64,000 nt of DNA from Blautia sp. (GTDB taxonomy: Bacteria; Bacillota; Clostridia; Lachnospirales; Lachnospiraceae): assembly GCA_022764275.1 (NCBI GenBank), contig JALERH010000172.1, positions 1-64,000 of the forward strand, written 5' to 3'. A program made the translations under genes and the position numbers. This document shows, one piece after another, positions 37,697 through 47,356 of the stretch; the first letter of the stretch is position 1, and each line of letters begins with the position of its first letter. Under the pieces are notes generated by a model. The model was not told where the DNA came from and searched no databases. It worked only from the letters and a program-made list of their open reading frames with translations.

Positions 37697-38935
37697 ATGT
37701 CCGGAAAAAGAAAGAAAAAAATTTACAAAAAGTCCCGGTATTATCGCCAGCAGCAGCTGAAAAGACGGATTTTGCTGATTGCTTTTTCCATTGTCGCTGT
37801 TCTGCTCATAATACTCGGCATTCGTTCCTGTTCTTCCAAAAAGAAAGCTCAGGAAGCAGGCTCTTCCTCTGTACAGAACGATGTTTTGACGGAAGAGGGA
37901 ACACAATCAGCAAATACATCCTCTCAGGAAGAGGATGGCTCTGAAGCAGACGATGCCGCCACTCAAGATGACAAAGTCGAAAAAGACCCTGATACAGCAG
38001 CCCTTCCGGAGGAACCTGTTACACTCACCGTAAGCGTGGTAGGTGACTGCACCCTGGGAACCGACGAAAATTTTGACTACAGTTCCAGCCTGAACGCGTA
38101 TTTTGAAAATTACGGAAAAGAATATTTCCTTCAAAATGTGAAAAGCATATTTGAAGCTGATGATCTGACCATCGCCAATATGGAAGGAACACTGACCGAT
38201 TCCACGGACCGTGCGGACAAGCAGTTCGCCTTTAAAGCACCGGCCTCCTTTGCAGGAATTCTTTCCAGCGGATCTGTGGAGGCCGTAAATATGGCAAATA
38301 ATCACAGCCAGGACTATGGTACTCAGAGTTTCAATGATACGCTTTCCAATCTGGATAAGGAAGGAATCGTTCATTTCGGCTATGACGAGACAGCCGTCAT
38401 GGAGATAAAAGGAGTTAAGGTAGGGCTCGTTGGCATTTATGAGCTGTATGACCACCTGGAACGAACGCAGCAGCTAAAAGACAACATCGCAAAGGTGAAA
38501 TCCGAGGGTGCTCAGCTTGTCATTGTAATCTTCCACTGGGGAAATGAAAAGGAAACCGTCCCGGATTCCAATCAGATGACACTGGGACGTCTGGCTATAG
38601 ATGAGGGAGCCGACCTGGTATGCGGCCACCATCCCCATGTTCTTCAGGGTATTGAGTCATACAAAGGGAAAAATATCGTCTACAGCCTCGGCAATTTCTG
38701 TTTCGGCGGAAACAGCGCCCCAAGCGATATGGACACCATGATCTTCCAGCAGACCTTTACCATTTCGAAGGATGGCGTTCAGGCGGACAATGTTACCAAT
38801 ATCATCCCCTGTTTCATCTCCTCTGAGTACGGTTACAATAATTATCAGCCAACCCCTGCCCAGGGAGATGAAAAGACCCGTATCATGGAAAAAATCCAGG
38901 AGCGCAGCTCCTGGATCGATACAGCCGAATCGTAA
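37697..38935 (+). CDS. CapA family protein (PGA_cap metallophosphatase-like)
   Basis: N-terminal TM, VSVVGDCTLGTD, NNHSQDYGTQSFNDTL, HWGNEKETVPDSNQ, GHHPHVLQGIE, YSLGNFCFGG. Confidence 0.92.
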   Translation: MSGKRKKKIYKKSRYYRQQQLKRRILLIAFSIVAVLLIILGIRSCSSKKKAQEAGSSSVQNDVLTEEGTQSANTSSQEEDGSEADDAATQDDKVEKDPDTAALPEEPVTLTVSVVGDCTLGTDENFDYSSSLNAYFENYGKEYFLQNVKSIFEADDLTIANMEGTLTDSTDRADKQFAFKAPASFAGILSSGSVEAVNMANNHSQDYGTQSFNDTLSNLDKEGIVHFGYDETAVMEIKGVKVGLVGIYELYDHLERTQQLKDNIAKVKSEGAQLVIVIFHWGNEKETVPDSNQMTLGRLAIDEGADLVCGHHPHVLQGIESYKGKNIVYSLGNFCFGGNSAPSDMDTMIFQQTFTISKDGVQADNVTNIIPCFISSEYGYNNYQPTPAQGDEKTRIMEKIQERSSWIDTAES

Positions 38936-38937
38936 AA

Positions 38938-39963
38938 CTAAAGAATAAGCATGGCATCCCCAAAGGAGAAGAATCGATACTTCTCCTTCACTGCCTCTTC
39001 ATAGGCTTTCATAATATTTTCTTTTCCTGCAAGGGCAGAAACCAGCATAAGCAATGTGGATTCCGGAAGATGGAAATTGGTGATGAGTCCATCAATCATC
39101 TTAAACCGGTAACCCGGATAGATGAAAATGTCCGTCCATCCGCTTGTGGCTTTTAAAATACCATCTTCTCCGGTCGCGGATTCCAGGGTACGGCAGCTTG
39201 TCGTACCCACGGAGATCACGCGGCCGCCATTTTTTTTCGTATCGTTAATGAGTTTTGCCTGCTCCTCTTCCACAACGTAAAATTCCGAATGCATGTGATG
39301 GTTTTCCACGTCATCCACCTTTACCGGCCGGAAGGTGCCAAGCCCCACATGAAGGGTCACATGAGCGATAGAAACGCCTTTTGCCCTGACCTCCTGCAGA
39401 AGCTCCTTTGTGAAGTGAAGCCCTGCTGTAGGAGCTGCCGCAGAGCCTTCGTTTTTTGCATAAACCGTCTGGTAGCGGTTTTTATCTTTTAATTTATGGG
39501 TAATGTAAGGCGGCAGGGGCATTTCTCCCAGTTTGTCCAGGATTTCTTCAAAAATCCCGTCATAATGAAACTGAATCAGACGGTTTCCTTCCTCCACCAC
39601 ATCAATGATCTCACCCTTTAAAATTCCATCACCAAATGTGATTTTTGCGCCGGGGCGTGCTTTTTTTCCGGGCTTTACCAGACACTCCCAGACGTCGTTT
39701 TCCTTTCTTTTTAAAAGAAGTATTTCAATCACAGCGCCCGTATCTTCCTTATGCCCATAAAGTCTGGCCGGAATTACCTTTGTATCATTGATAACAAGAC
39801 AATCCCCCGGATTCAGATACTCCAGAATATCCCGAAAATGCCTGTGCTCGATACTCCCGTCCTCCAGAGAGAGATGCATAAGCCTCGAGGAGCTCCTGTC
39901 CTCCAGAGGATCCTGGGCGATCAATTCCTGTGGGAGATCATAATAAAAATCTGATGTTTTCAT
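38938..39963 (-). CDS. queA: S-adenosylmethionine:tRNA ribosyltransferase-isomerase
   Basis: [58 protein letters not shown]. Confidence 0.96.
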   Translation of the reverse strand: MKTSDFYYDLPQELIAQDPLEDRSSSRLMHLSLEDGSIEHRHFRDILEYLNPGDCLVINDTKVIPARLYGHKEDTGAVIEILLLKRKENDVWECLVKPGKKARPGAKITFGDGILKGEIIDVVEEGNRLIQFHYDGIFEEILDKLGEMPLPPYITHKLKDKNRYQTVYAKNEGSAAAPTAGLHFTKELLQEVRAKGVSIAHVTLHVGLGTFRPVKVDDVENHHMHSEFYVVEEEQAKLINDTKKNGGRVISVGTTSCRTLESATGEDGILKATSGWTDIFIYPGYRFKMIDGLITNFHLPESTLLMLVSALAGKENIMKAYEEAVKEKYRFFSFGDAMLIL

Positions 39964-39968
39964 AATCG

Positions 39969-40721
39969 TTACTTTCCTTCTTCCTCTTTCCATTGCTTTT
40001 TCAGCTGGCGGACAAAATTCCATTCTTTATTTGTCAGGTCTGCCCCTTTCAGAAGGTCCGGCCTGCGTTTCGCCGTACGGATGATGGACTGTTCTCTCCG
40101 CCATTTTTCAATATTGGCATGATGTCCGGACATGAGAACCTCCGGAACCTTTTTCCCATGCCATTCTTCCGGCCGGCTGTACTGAGGATATTCCAGGAGA
40201 TTTCCCGCAAAGGATTCTGTCTCACCGGATTCCTGATTGCTCAAAACCCCGGGAACCATTCTGGAGATAGAATCCATCATCACCATAGCAGGAAGCTCTC
40301 CGCCTGTGAGTACATAGTCCCCGATGGAAACATAATCCGTCACGATTTCCTCCAGGACACGCTCATCAATTCCTTCGTAATGTCCGCATAAAAAGACCAG
40401 ATCCTCTTCTTTTGCCATTTCCCGTGCCATTCCCTGATGAAAAACGGTTCCCTGCGGGGTCAGATATACCACACGCGGTTTCCTTCCGATTCGCTCTGCC
40501 ACTGACTGATAAGCAAGATATACCGGTTCTGCCTGCATCAGCATCCCTGCTCCGCCCCCGTACGTATAATCATCTACCTTCTGATGTTTGTTAAACGCAT
40601 AATCGCGGATATTGATGGCTTCCACCGAAAGCAGCCCGCCTGCAATGGCCCGCCCGATAATGCTGGTATTCATGCCGGACTGGATCATTTCCGGAAATAA
40701 TGTCAATACATGGAAATTCAT
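39969..40721 (-). CDS. trmD: tRNA (guanine-N1)-methyltransferase
   Basis: [57 protein letters not shown]. Confidence 0.97.
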   Translation of the reverse strand: MNFHVLTLFPEMIQSGMNTSIIGRAIAGGLLSVEAINIRDYAFNKHQKVDDYTYGGGAGMLMQAEPVYLAYQSVAERIGRKPRVVYLTPQGTVFHQGMAREMAKEEDLVFLCGHYEGIDERVLEEIVTDYVSIGDYVLTGGELPAMVMMDSISRMVPGVLSNQESGETESFAGNLLEYPQYSRPEEWHGKKVPEVLMSGHHANIEKWRREQSIIRTAKRRPDLLKGADLTNKEWNFVRQLKKQWKEEEGK

Positions 40722-41225
40722 CTATAAAAGTCCTTTCATCAGGTGTATCGTCATGGCATTTTTTTCTATATCTACATCCATAATGCAGTCATGGATAGCT
40801 GGAAGAAGTACTTCCTTCCCCTCCTCTGTTTCAACCACGTAAACGTCATTGGCTCCTGTTTCCATGACATCCTTCAGGCTTCCGAAGCGTGTACCGTCTT
40901 CCAGAAGAACATCCATGCCGATCAGGTCACCGATATAATATTCGTCTTCGTCAAGCTCCTGGGCTTCCTCACGGGGAACCCACAGTTCTTTTCCTTTGTA
41001 TTTCTCAATATCGTTGATATTGTCTATGCCTTCGAATTTCAGAATCACAAGATTCTTAAAGAATTTTACATTCTGAATCGTAAGCTCCCTTTTCTCTCTG
41101 CCTGTATCCAGAATCACATATTCAAGCTCCATAAAACGCTCTGCATCTGTAGTGGGAAAAACCTTTACTTCCCCCCTGACGCCATGTGTTGTGGTGATAA
41201 CGCCTACCTTTAATAAATCTTCCAT
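40722..41225 (-). CDS. rimM: 16S rRNA processing protein RimM
   Basis: VGVITTTHGVRGEVKVFPTTD, adjacent to trmD. Confidence 0.95.
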   Translation of the reverse strand: MEDLLKVGVITTTHGVRGEVKVFPTTDAERFMELEYVILDTGREKRELTIQNVKFFKNLVILKFEGIDNINDIEKYKGKELWVPREEAQELDEDEYYIGDLIGMDVLLEDGTRFGSLKDVMETGANDVYVVETEEGKEVLLPAIHDCIMDVDIEKNAMTIHLMKGLL

Positions 41226-41275
41226 GCCCGATACTCCTTAAGGTTTTCAATATACGATGTCAAAAAAGTTAAAAA

Positions 41276-41301
41276 CAGGAGCCATGTCTCCACAGCTCCT
41301 G
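41276..41301 (-). terminator. Terminator/attenuator after khpA
   Basis: CAGGAGC...GCTCCTG followed on the minus strand by TTTTTAACTTTTTT. Confidence 0.75.
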
Positions 41302-41329
41302 AATGATGCCTACTTTCGCATGCAGTATT

Positions 41330-41560
41330 TCATTGCAGAATATCTACAATCACTTTTTTGCTGCTTTTGGAAGAAGCCGCTTTTACTACGGTACGAATTG
41401 CCTTGGCAATCCTACCCTGACGTCCGATGACCTTACCCATATCGGAAGGTCCTACCTTTAATTCGATGACAATGGCATCGTCCTTTTCAGTCTCGGTAAC
41501 GACTACTTCATCCGGATTTTCAACAAGAGATTTTGCAATTACTTCTACTAATTCTTTCAT
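41330..41560 (-). CDS. khpA: KH-domain RNA-binding protein
   Basis: MKELVEVIAKSLVENPDEV...DMGKVIGRQGRIAKAIRTVVKAAS; between rpsP and rimM. Confidence 0.92.
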   Translation of the reverse strand: MKELVEVIAKSLVENPDEVVVTETEKDDAIVIELKVGPSDMGKVIGRQGRIAKAIRTVVKAASSKSSKKVIVDILQ

Positions 41561-41619
41561 CACATACCTCCCTGACTTGTCCCTCATGGACGTCACAGAA
41601 ATACCAAATCTGGTAATTC

Positions 41620-41865
41620 TTATTTCTCGATTCCGGCTTCTTTGAAGATTTTTGCAACAATTTCTGTAGGCTGTGCGCCTGCTGCGAGCCATTTTTTAGC
41701 TGCTTCCTCATCTACCTTGTAGAAGCTTGGCTCCAGGTTCGGATCATAGGTACCGATCTCTTCGATACATCTTCCGTCACGTTTGCAGCGGGAATCTGCA
41801 ACTACGATTCTATAGAAAGGTGCTTTCTTCTGTCCCATTCTTCTTAATCTGATCTTTACTGCCAT
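41620..41865 (-). CDS. rpsP: 30S ribosomal protein S16
   Basis: [26 protein letters not shown]. Confidence 0.97.
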   Translation of the reverse strand: MAVKIRLRRMGQKKAPFYRIVVADSRCKRDGRCIEEIGTYDPNLEPSFYKVDEEAAKKWLAAGAQPTEIVAKIFKEAGIEK

Positions 41866-41917
41866 TTTTGTTTTCCTCCAATTTTAAAATGTTCTTTTAA
41901 TTTTTATATTTTTTATG

Positions 41918-43267
41918 TTAAAAAGGAAGCCTGAAGCCGCCTATTTTACCACCTTTTTTACCGCCCATCATGCCGGGCATCTGCTTCATCATTTTCTTGC
42001 TCTGTTCAAACTGCTTTACCAGACGATTGACTTCTGTAACATCCACACCGGCGCCTCTGGCAATCCTGTTCTTTCTGGATATATTCAGGATGTTCGGGTT
42101 GCTTCTCTCCTGGGGTGTCATGGAAAGGATGATGGACTTGGTTCTGCTCATGGCACTCTCATCGATCATGCCTTCGATGTCCTTCATCTTGCTGCCCATT
42201 CCCGGAAGCATATTCAGAACACTGGAAATACCGCCCATCTTATTCATCTGGTCAAGGCTGGTCAGATAATCGTTAAAGTCAAAATCCATTTTCTTTAACT
42301 TCTTGGACATTTCCTGTGCTTTTTCCTGATCCACGGCTGCCTCAGCCTTTTCAATCAGGCTCATCACATCGCCCATGCCCAGGATTCTGGATGCCATCCT
42401 CTGCGGATAAAACTGCTCCAGATCAGAGAGCTTCTCTCCCATACCTACGTACAGGATTGGCTTGCCTGTCACCGCTTTGATGGAAAGTGCGGCACCACCT
42501 CTGGTATCACCATCCATCTTTGTGAGGATCACTCCGTCAATGCCTACCTTTTCAGTAAAGGTCTTTGCAACGTTTACTGCATCCTGACCGGTCATGGCAT
42601 CCACTACAAGGACAGTTGCGTCTACATTTACATTTGCTTTGATGTCTGCAAGCTCCTGCATCATGTTCTCATCAATATGCAGACGACCTGCCGTATCAAT
42701 GATGACGACATTCTGCTGATTTGCCTTCGCATGCTCAATGGAAGCCTTTGCAATGTCCACCGGACTCTGTTTGTCCCCCATGGAAAAAACTTCCACACCC
42801 TGCCTCTCACCATTTACCTGAAGCTGCGTGATAGCGGCCGGACGGTATACGTCACAGGCTACCAGCAAGGGGCGTTTTCCTTTTGACTTCAGCTTACCTG
42901 CAAGTTTGGCTGCTGTAGTGGTCTTACCTGCACCCTGCAGACCTGCCATCATAAGGACAGTCAAATCGTTTCCTGGCTTTATGGGAAGCTCTGTAGTGTC
43001 ACTGCCCATCAGATTCACCAGTTCATCATTTACGATCTTAATAACCATCTGTCCGGGATTCAGACCGTTCATGACATCCTGTCCGACTGCCCGCTCCTGA
43101 ACGGATTTGGTGAACTGCTTCACGACCTTGAAATTAACGTCAGCTTCCAGAAGAGCCATCTTGACTTCCTTCAGAGCAATCTTTACATCCTCCTCGGTCA
43201 GCCTTCCCTTGCTTCTAAGCTTCTTAAACACATTCTGTAATTTTTCTGTCAAGCTTTCAAATGCCAT
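41918..43267 (-). CDS. ffh: Signal recognition particle protein Ffh
   Basis: GLQGAGKTTTAAKLA, DTAGRL, TKMDGDTRGGAALS, Met-rich C-terminus. Confidence 0.97.
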   Translation of the reverse strand: MAFESLTEKLQNVFKKLRSKGRLTEEDVKIALKEVKMALLEADVNFKVVKQFTKSVQERAVGQDVMNGLNPGQMVIKIVNDELVNLMGSDTTELPIKPGNDLTVLMMAGLQGAGKTTTAAKLAGKLKSKGKRPLLVACDVYRPAAITQLQVNGERQGVEVFSMGDKQSPVDIAKASIEHAKANQQNVVIIDTAGRLHIDENMMQELADIKANVNVDATVLVVDAMTGQDAVNVAKTFTEKVGIDGVILTKMDGDTRGGAALSIKAVTGKPILYVGMGEKLSDLEQFYPQRMASRILGMGDVMSLIEKAEAAVDQEKAQEMSKKLKKMDFDFNDYLTSLDQMNKMGGISSVLNMLPGMGSKMKDIEGMIDESAMSRTKSIILSMTPQERSNPNILNISRKNRIARGAGVDVTEVNRLVKQFEQSKKMMKQMPGMMGGKKGGKIGGFRLPF

Positions 43268-43270
43268 CTA

Positions 43271-43594
43271 TCATAACTCCTCTAAAATCACATTGGAAAT
43301 CGCCGCAATTTCATCGGCGTGACTCTCAGCTGCAAGCTCGTGAATACGCTGCACCTGCTTACGGATATTTAAAAACTTCTCTACCAGATGAAGCTTCTCC
43401 TCGTAATCGGAAAGAGCCTTATCACAGCGTTTGATCATATCATGTACGCCCTGACGGCTGATTCCCAGATCCTCTGCAACCTCGCTCAGGGAACAATCTT
43501 CCAGGACGACGTCCTCGTACACCTGCTGCTGTCTGGTTGTCAGAAGCTCTCCGTAAAAATCATATAACAATGCGCGTTCTACAAACTTCTCCAT
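43271..43594 (-). CDS. YlxM-family DNA-binding protein
   Basis: Sigma-70 region 4-like HTH ([41 protein letters not shown]-type), directly upstream of ffh. Confidence 0.92.
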   Translation of the reverse strand: MEKFVERALLYDFYGELLTTRQQQVYEDVVLEDCSLSEVAEDLGISRQGVHDMIKRCDKALSDYEEKLHLVEKFLNIRKQVQRIHELAAESHADEIAAISNVILEEL

Positions 43595-43696
43595 GTGTAA
43601 TCACCTTGGCTATCATATCGTATTTTGTCATCACTGTCAAGTGTTTTTTCTTGACAGTTTAATTTTTTATTTTTCCTTTTTATATTTCCTGACAGT

Positions 43697-44521
43697 TTAA
43701 TCCAATTTGATTCCGATATCCATGCTGCCGCTGCGAAAGCCTTCCAGATCAAGGGTCACATAAGGACATCCCACCTTTTTCAGATGATCCATGATTTCTC
43801 TGCGGTGCTCCACCACATTCAGAATGGATTCCGCGTCTACTTCCAGTCTCAGGATATCGCCGTGAACCCTGACACGGACATTTTTCAGTCCCATGGCTCT
43901 TAAAGTCTCTTCCGCTGTATCAATCCGTTTCAAAAGTTCCAGATCAATTTCAGCTCCATATGGAAGTCTTGTCGCCATGCATGGCGCCGAGGGACGGTCA
44001 GCCACTGGGATTTTATATTCTTCTGCAAGAGCGCGCACTTCCGCCTTTGTCATATGGCAATCTGCCAGAGGACTTTTTACCCCAAGCTCACGCACTGCTG
44101 CAAGTCCCGGACGATACACATGAAGGTCATCCTCATTGCTTCCCTCCAGCATCAGAGAAATTCCTTTCTCCTTTGCAAAAGTAAGCATTCTGGAAAAAAT
44201 AGCTTTTTTACACAGATAGCAGCGATTTACCGGATTATTGCGGATTTCGGGAACGGCCAGTTCGTCCATGGTAATGACCACATGCTCTGCAGTTGTCCCA
44301 CTCAGAACTTTTTTTGCGATTTCCAGGTCTGCCTTCGGATGGAGTATGGTATCCATTGTAAGAGCATAAACTTTTTTTCCAGTGCTTTTCGCCGCCTCGC
44401 ATGCCATCACAAGAACAAGGCTGGAATCCACGCCTCCGGAAAAGGCGACACACATGTCCTCAGAAGCGCACTGTGCAAATATTGATTTTAAATTTTCTTT
44501 TTTTGCTTTGCTGATATTCAT
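43697..44521 (-). CDS. larE: ATP-dependent sacrificial sulfur transferase LarE
   Basis: PP-loop CVAFSGGVDSSLVL, NRCYLCKKAIFSRM, CMATRLPYG. Confidence 0.9.
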   Translation of the reverse strand: MNISKAKKENLKSIFAQCASEDMCVAFSGGVDSSLVLVMACEAAKSTGKKVYALTMDTILHPKADLEIAKKVLSGTTAEHVVITMDELAVPEIRNNPVNRCYLCKKAIFSRMLTFAKEKGISLMLEGSNEDDLHVYRPGLAAVRELGVKSPLADCHMTKAEVRALAEEYKIPVADRPSAPCMATRLPYGAEIDLELLKRIDTAEETLRAMGLKNVRVRVHGDILRLEVDAESILNVVEHRREIMDHLKKVGCPYVTLDLEGFRSGSMDIGIKLD

Positions 44522-44651
44522 ATTCTTCACCCCGGATATCTTACCATAATTTCCTTGCCAATTCCACACGAAAAAGGTATTATTAGGTAGAGTAACCGGA
44601 CGGATTTACAGACCGGAACTTTTATATTCTATCTTTGGAGGTATGAATCAA

Positions 44652-45761
44652 ATGGAAAAAGCAAAAGTATATTATACGAATATGCGTACTGGTTTTAACA
44701 ACAATCTTCTTGACAAACTGGCCCGCCTGATCAAAACTGCCGGCATCGGCAATATTGATTTTGACGGAAAATACACCGCAATTAAGATTCATTTCGGAGA
44801 GCCGGGTAACCTGGCTTACCTTCGTCCCAATTATGCAAAGGTCGTAGCCGATGTGGTCAAAGAGCTTGGCGGCAAACCTTATCTCACAGACTGCAATACG
44901 CTGTATGTGGGAGGCCGTAAAAATGCTCTGGATCATATAGATACTGCTTACACAAACGGATTTTCTCCCTTTTCCACAGGGTGCCATGTCCTGATCGGTG
45001 ACGGGCTGAAGGGAACTGACGAGGTATATGTTCCGGTAGAAGGCGGCGAATACATAAAAGAAGCGAAAATCGGACGTGCCATTATGGATGCGGATGTGTT
45101 TATTTCCCTTACCCATTTCAAGGGCCATGAAGCAACCGGATTTGGCGGTACTCTGAAAAATATTGGTATGGGCTGTGGTTCCCGCGCAGGGAAGATGGAA
45201 ATGCACAGTGCCGGAAAACCCCATATCGACCGTGATCTCTGTATCGGCTGTCACCGTTGTGAAAAAATCTGCGCACACGGCGCACCTTTCTTCACAGATA
45301 AGAAAGCAAACATCGACCATGACAAATGCGTAGGCTGCGGCAGATGCATCGGAGTCTGTCCAAAGGATGCCGTACTTCCGGCTTCCGATGAATCCAACGA
45401 CGTTCTGAACTGTAAAATTGCAGAATACTCCAAAGCAGTTATCGACGGTCGTCCGAATTTCCACATCAGTCTCGTTATTGATGTATCTCCGTACTGTGAC
45501 TGCCATGCGGAAAACGATGCAGCCATTGTACCGGATGTAGGATTCTTTGCCTCCTTTGACCCGGTTGCTCTGGATGTGGCATGTGCCGATGCCGTAAATG
45601 CACAGCCGGTCATCGCCAATACGGTGCTGGCTGAGTCCGACCATGAAGGACATGATCACTTTGGCGCTGTTTCCCCGGATACCAACTGGCATTCCTGCAT
45701 TGAACATGCGAAGAAGATTGGACTGGGGACGGATGAGTATGAATTGATTGAAGTTCGGTAA
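44652..45761 (+). CDS. DUF362 domain 4Fe-4S protein
   Basis: Two ferredoxin clusters CIGCHRCEKICAHGAP and CVGCGRCIGVCPKDAV within a DUF362-like protein. Confidence 0.92.
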   Translation: MEKAKVYYTNMRTGFNNNLLDKLARLIKTAGIGNIDFDGKYTAIKIHFGEPGNLAYLRPNYAKVVADVVKELGGKPYLTDCNTLYVGGRKNALDHIDTAYTNGFSPFSTGCHVLIGDGLKGTDEVYVPVEGGEYIKEAKIGRAIMDADVFISLTHFKGHEATGFGGTLKNIGMGCGSRAGKMEMHSAGKPHIDRDLCIGCHRCEKICAHGAPFFTDKKANIDHDKCVGCGRCIGVCPKDAVLPASDESNDVLNCKIAEYSKAVIDGRPNFHISLVIDVSPYCDCHAENDAAIVPDVGFFASFDPVALDVACADAVNAQPVIANTVLAESDHEGHDHFGAVSPDTNWHSCIEHAKKIGLGTDEYELIEVR

Positions 45762-45922
45762 GTCAATTACGCACGCCCCGGAGGCGCTTTCCCATTTGGG
45801 GACGGCTTCGAGAATCAGGAGCATCTAAGGCGCCGGAAATTCACGTTGCCCGGCACCTAAGATGATCCGATTCTCTGCAGATTGCCCCCAAATGGGAAGC
45901 GCCTCCTGGGCTGTGTATTGAC
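45762..45922. repeat. 161-bp long imperfect palindrome immediately after the DUF362 stop codon
   Basis: GTCAAT...GGAGGCGCTTTCCCATTTGGGG...GAGAATC.GGA.CATCT...GCCGG / CCGGC...AGATG.TCC.GATTCTC...CCCCAAATGGGAAGCGCCTCC...ATTGAC. Confidence 0.85.
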
Positions 45923-45993
45923 TTCCTCACACATCCCCCCATATAGTTGGAGACATACCTTAATATTTTCTTCTGTCCTACAGAAATTGTTTC

Positions 45994-46170
45994 AGTTTGG
46001 GCATATGCGGAGGGCAATTCTTCCTCAGGCCCAATATCATGGGAATTCTTATGAAAATATAAGAATTTTGCCTGCAATTTTCTCTATGTCGGTATAAAAT
46101 ACTCCCCAGACCCAGAATTTTGCGTTTTTCTGGGTCTGGGGACAAATTTTGTTTGCTGTAGATACAAAAG
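45994..46170. repeat. Structured intergenic repeat, copy B (most diverged)
   Basis: TTGGGC...GCCCAA; CAATTTTCTCTATG; 15-bp perfect stem TCCCCAGACCCAGAA/TTCTGGGTCTGGGGA (46104-46143); ...TAGATAC. Confidence 0.65.
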
Positions 46171-46275
46171 ACATCTAAAATGCCCTGTTTTACCGTAAAA
46201 TCCCAGGAAATTTTCTCCAGCGAGGTATCTTTTTTCATATATGCCCAAAAGTGTTTCGAACAGCAGCAACTGTTC

Positions 46276-47346
46276 TTACCTTTCTCTTCTCTCTATGCCG
46301 CGTTCCCGGTAGAATCGTCTTTTTTCCTCATACATCTCTTTTTCCGCATTTTTGATAAGGGTGTCCATATCAATGGAACTACAGGTCTGAGTCGCATGTC
46401 CGACAGAGATGTGATAATTTTCTTTTTCTACAGAATGTATGACTGCATTCATTTTTTTCTCTATCTCTTCTGATGCTGCATCTGTGATAAATACTACAAA
46501 TTCGTCTCCGCCTATGCGGTAAGTATCCTTTTTCCCGAATTGCGCCTGCAGAACCGAAGCGATGTATTTCAGCATGATATCTCCGGCTTCATGACCTTTG
46601 GTGTTGTTAAGCTCATGAAGACCATTTACGTCAATATAAATGCTGGTAAGAGTTTTTCTGCACAGTGACGGATATTCTTTCATACTCATCTCAAAAGAAT
46701 TTCTGTTCCGAACCCCTGTGAGCATATCCATTTCGCTTAAGGTGATGGCCTGTTGTTCATAAAGATATCTCTGACATTTTACGCTCATCATATAAGAGCT
46801 GACAATAGCGCTTATGGTTCCGAAAACTACTGCGTCTGTAATATCTACCAGGAGTACAGAGCCTTCCTTGACACAGCATGCCATGATGACAAAAACGGTC
46901 AGATGACAAAAAATACTCGCAATCATTCTGATGGGTTTGTCCGTAAAAAGAAGCGGAACCGTAAGAAGCAGTGCAATAAAAACCACTGTCTGCTCGTCTG
47001 AATCCGAGAATGCGCCCATCATAATTCCAAAAACGAACATGGCACTCATAAAAACATGAATCAGGATCTGGATATGGCACTGTTTCGCAATTCCAAATAC
47101 AGTACACGAAAAAATACAACCGGAAAACACAGCGAAGCAGGCATAAATCCAGCGATATTCATCCAGACCGGAAATCCGCAGAGAAACCAGGAACATTATC
47201 GCCAGAAATACCGTTGCGATTGCGGAAAACATGATCAGGTTCTTTCGATTGCTTTCCCTGATTTCCTCCCTGATCTGGTCATATTCTGTTCTGCTCACTC
47301 CACCGTATAGCAGAAATTTCTTCCATGAGTCCATAAATTTTTTCAT
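46276..47346 (-). CDS. Membrane-bound diguanylate cyclase (GGDEF)
   Basis: N-terminal TM bundle, C-terminal GGDEF domain with YRIGGDEFVVFITD. Confidence 0.92.
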   Translation of the reverse strand: MKKFMDSWKKFLLYGGVSRTEYDQIREEIRESNRKNLIMFSAIATVFLAIMFLVSLRISGLDEYRWIYACFAVFSGCIFSCTVFGIAKQCHIQILIHVFMSAMFVFGIMMGAFSDSDEQTVVFIALLLTVPLLFTDKPIRMIASIFCHLTVFVIMACCVKEGSVLLVDITDAVVFGTISAIVSSYMMSVKCQRYLYEQQAITLSEMDMLTGVRNRNSFEMSMKEYPSLCRKTLTSIYIDVNGLHELNNTKGHEAGDIMLKYIASVLQAQFGKKDTYRIGGDEFVVFITDAASEEIEKKMNAVIHSVEKENYHISVGHATQTCSSIDMDTLIKNAEKEMYEEKRRFYRERGIERRER

Positions 47347-47356
47347 GGTATTCCTC

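Noticed and set aside
38938-41865. Absence of rplS next to trmD as a novel arrangement
   Set aside because: rplS is often adjacent but not always; queA follows trmD here, and one absence in a window is weak evidence of anything unusual.
43697-44521. Possible nickel-pincer cofactor (lar) operon
   Set aside because: Only larE is present; no larA, larB or larC in the window, so no operon claim is made.
44622-45824. 400-aa minus-strand ORF
   Set aside because: Fully antisense to the DUF362 4Fe-4S gene, which has clear motifs and an RBS; the antisense translation has no recognisable domain.
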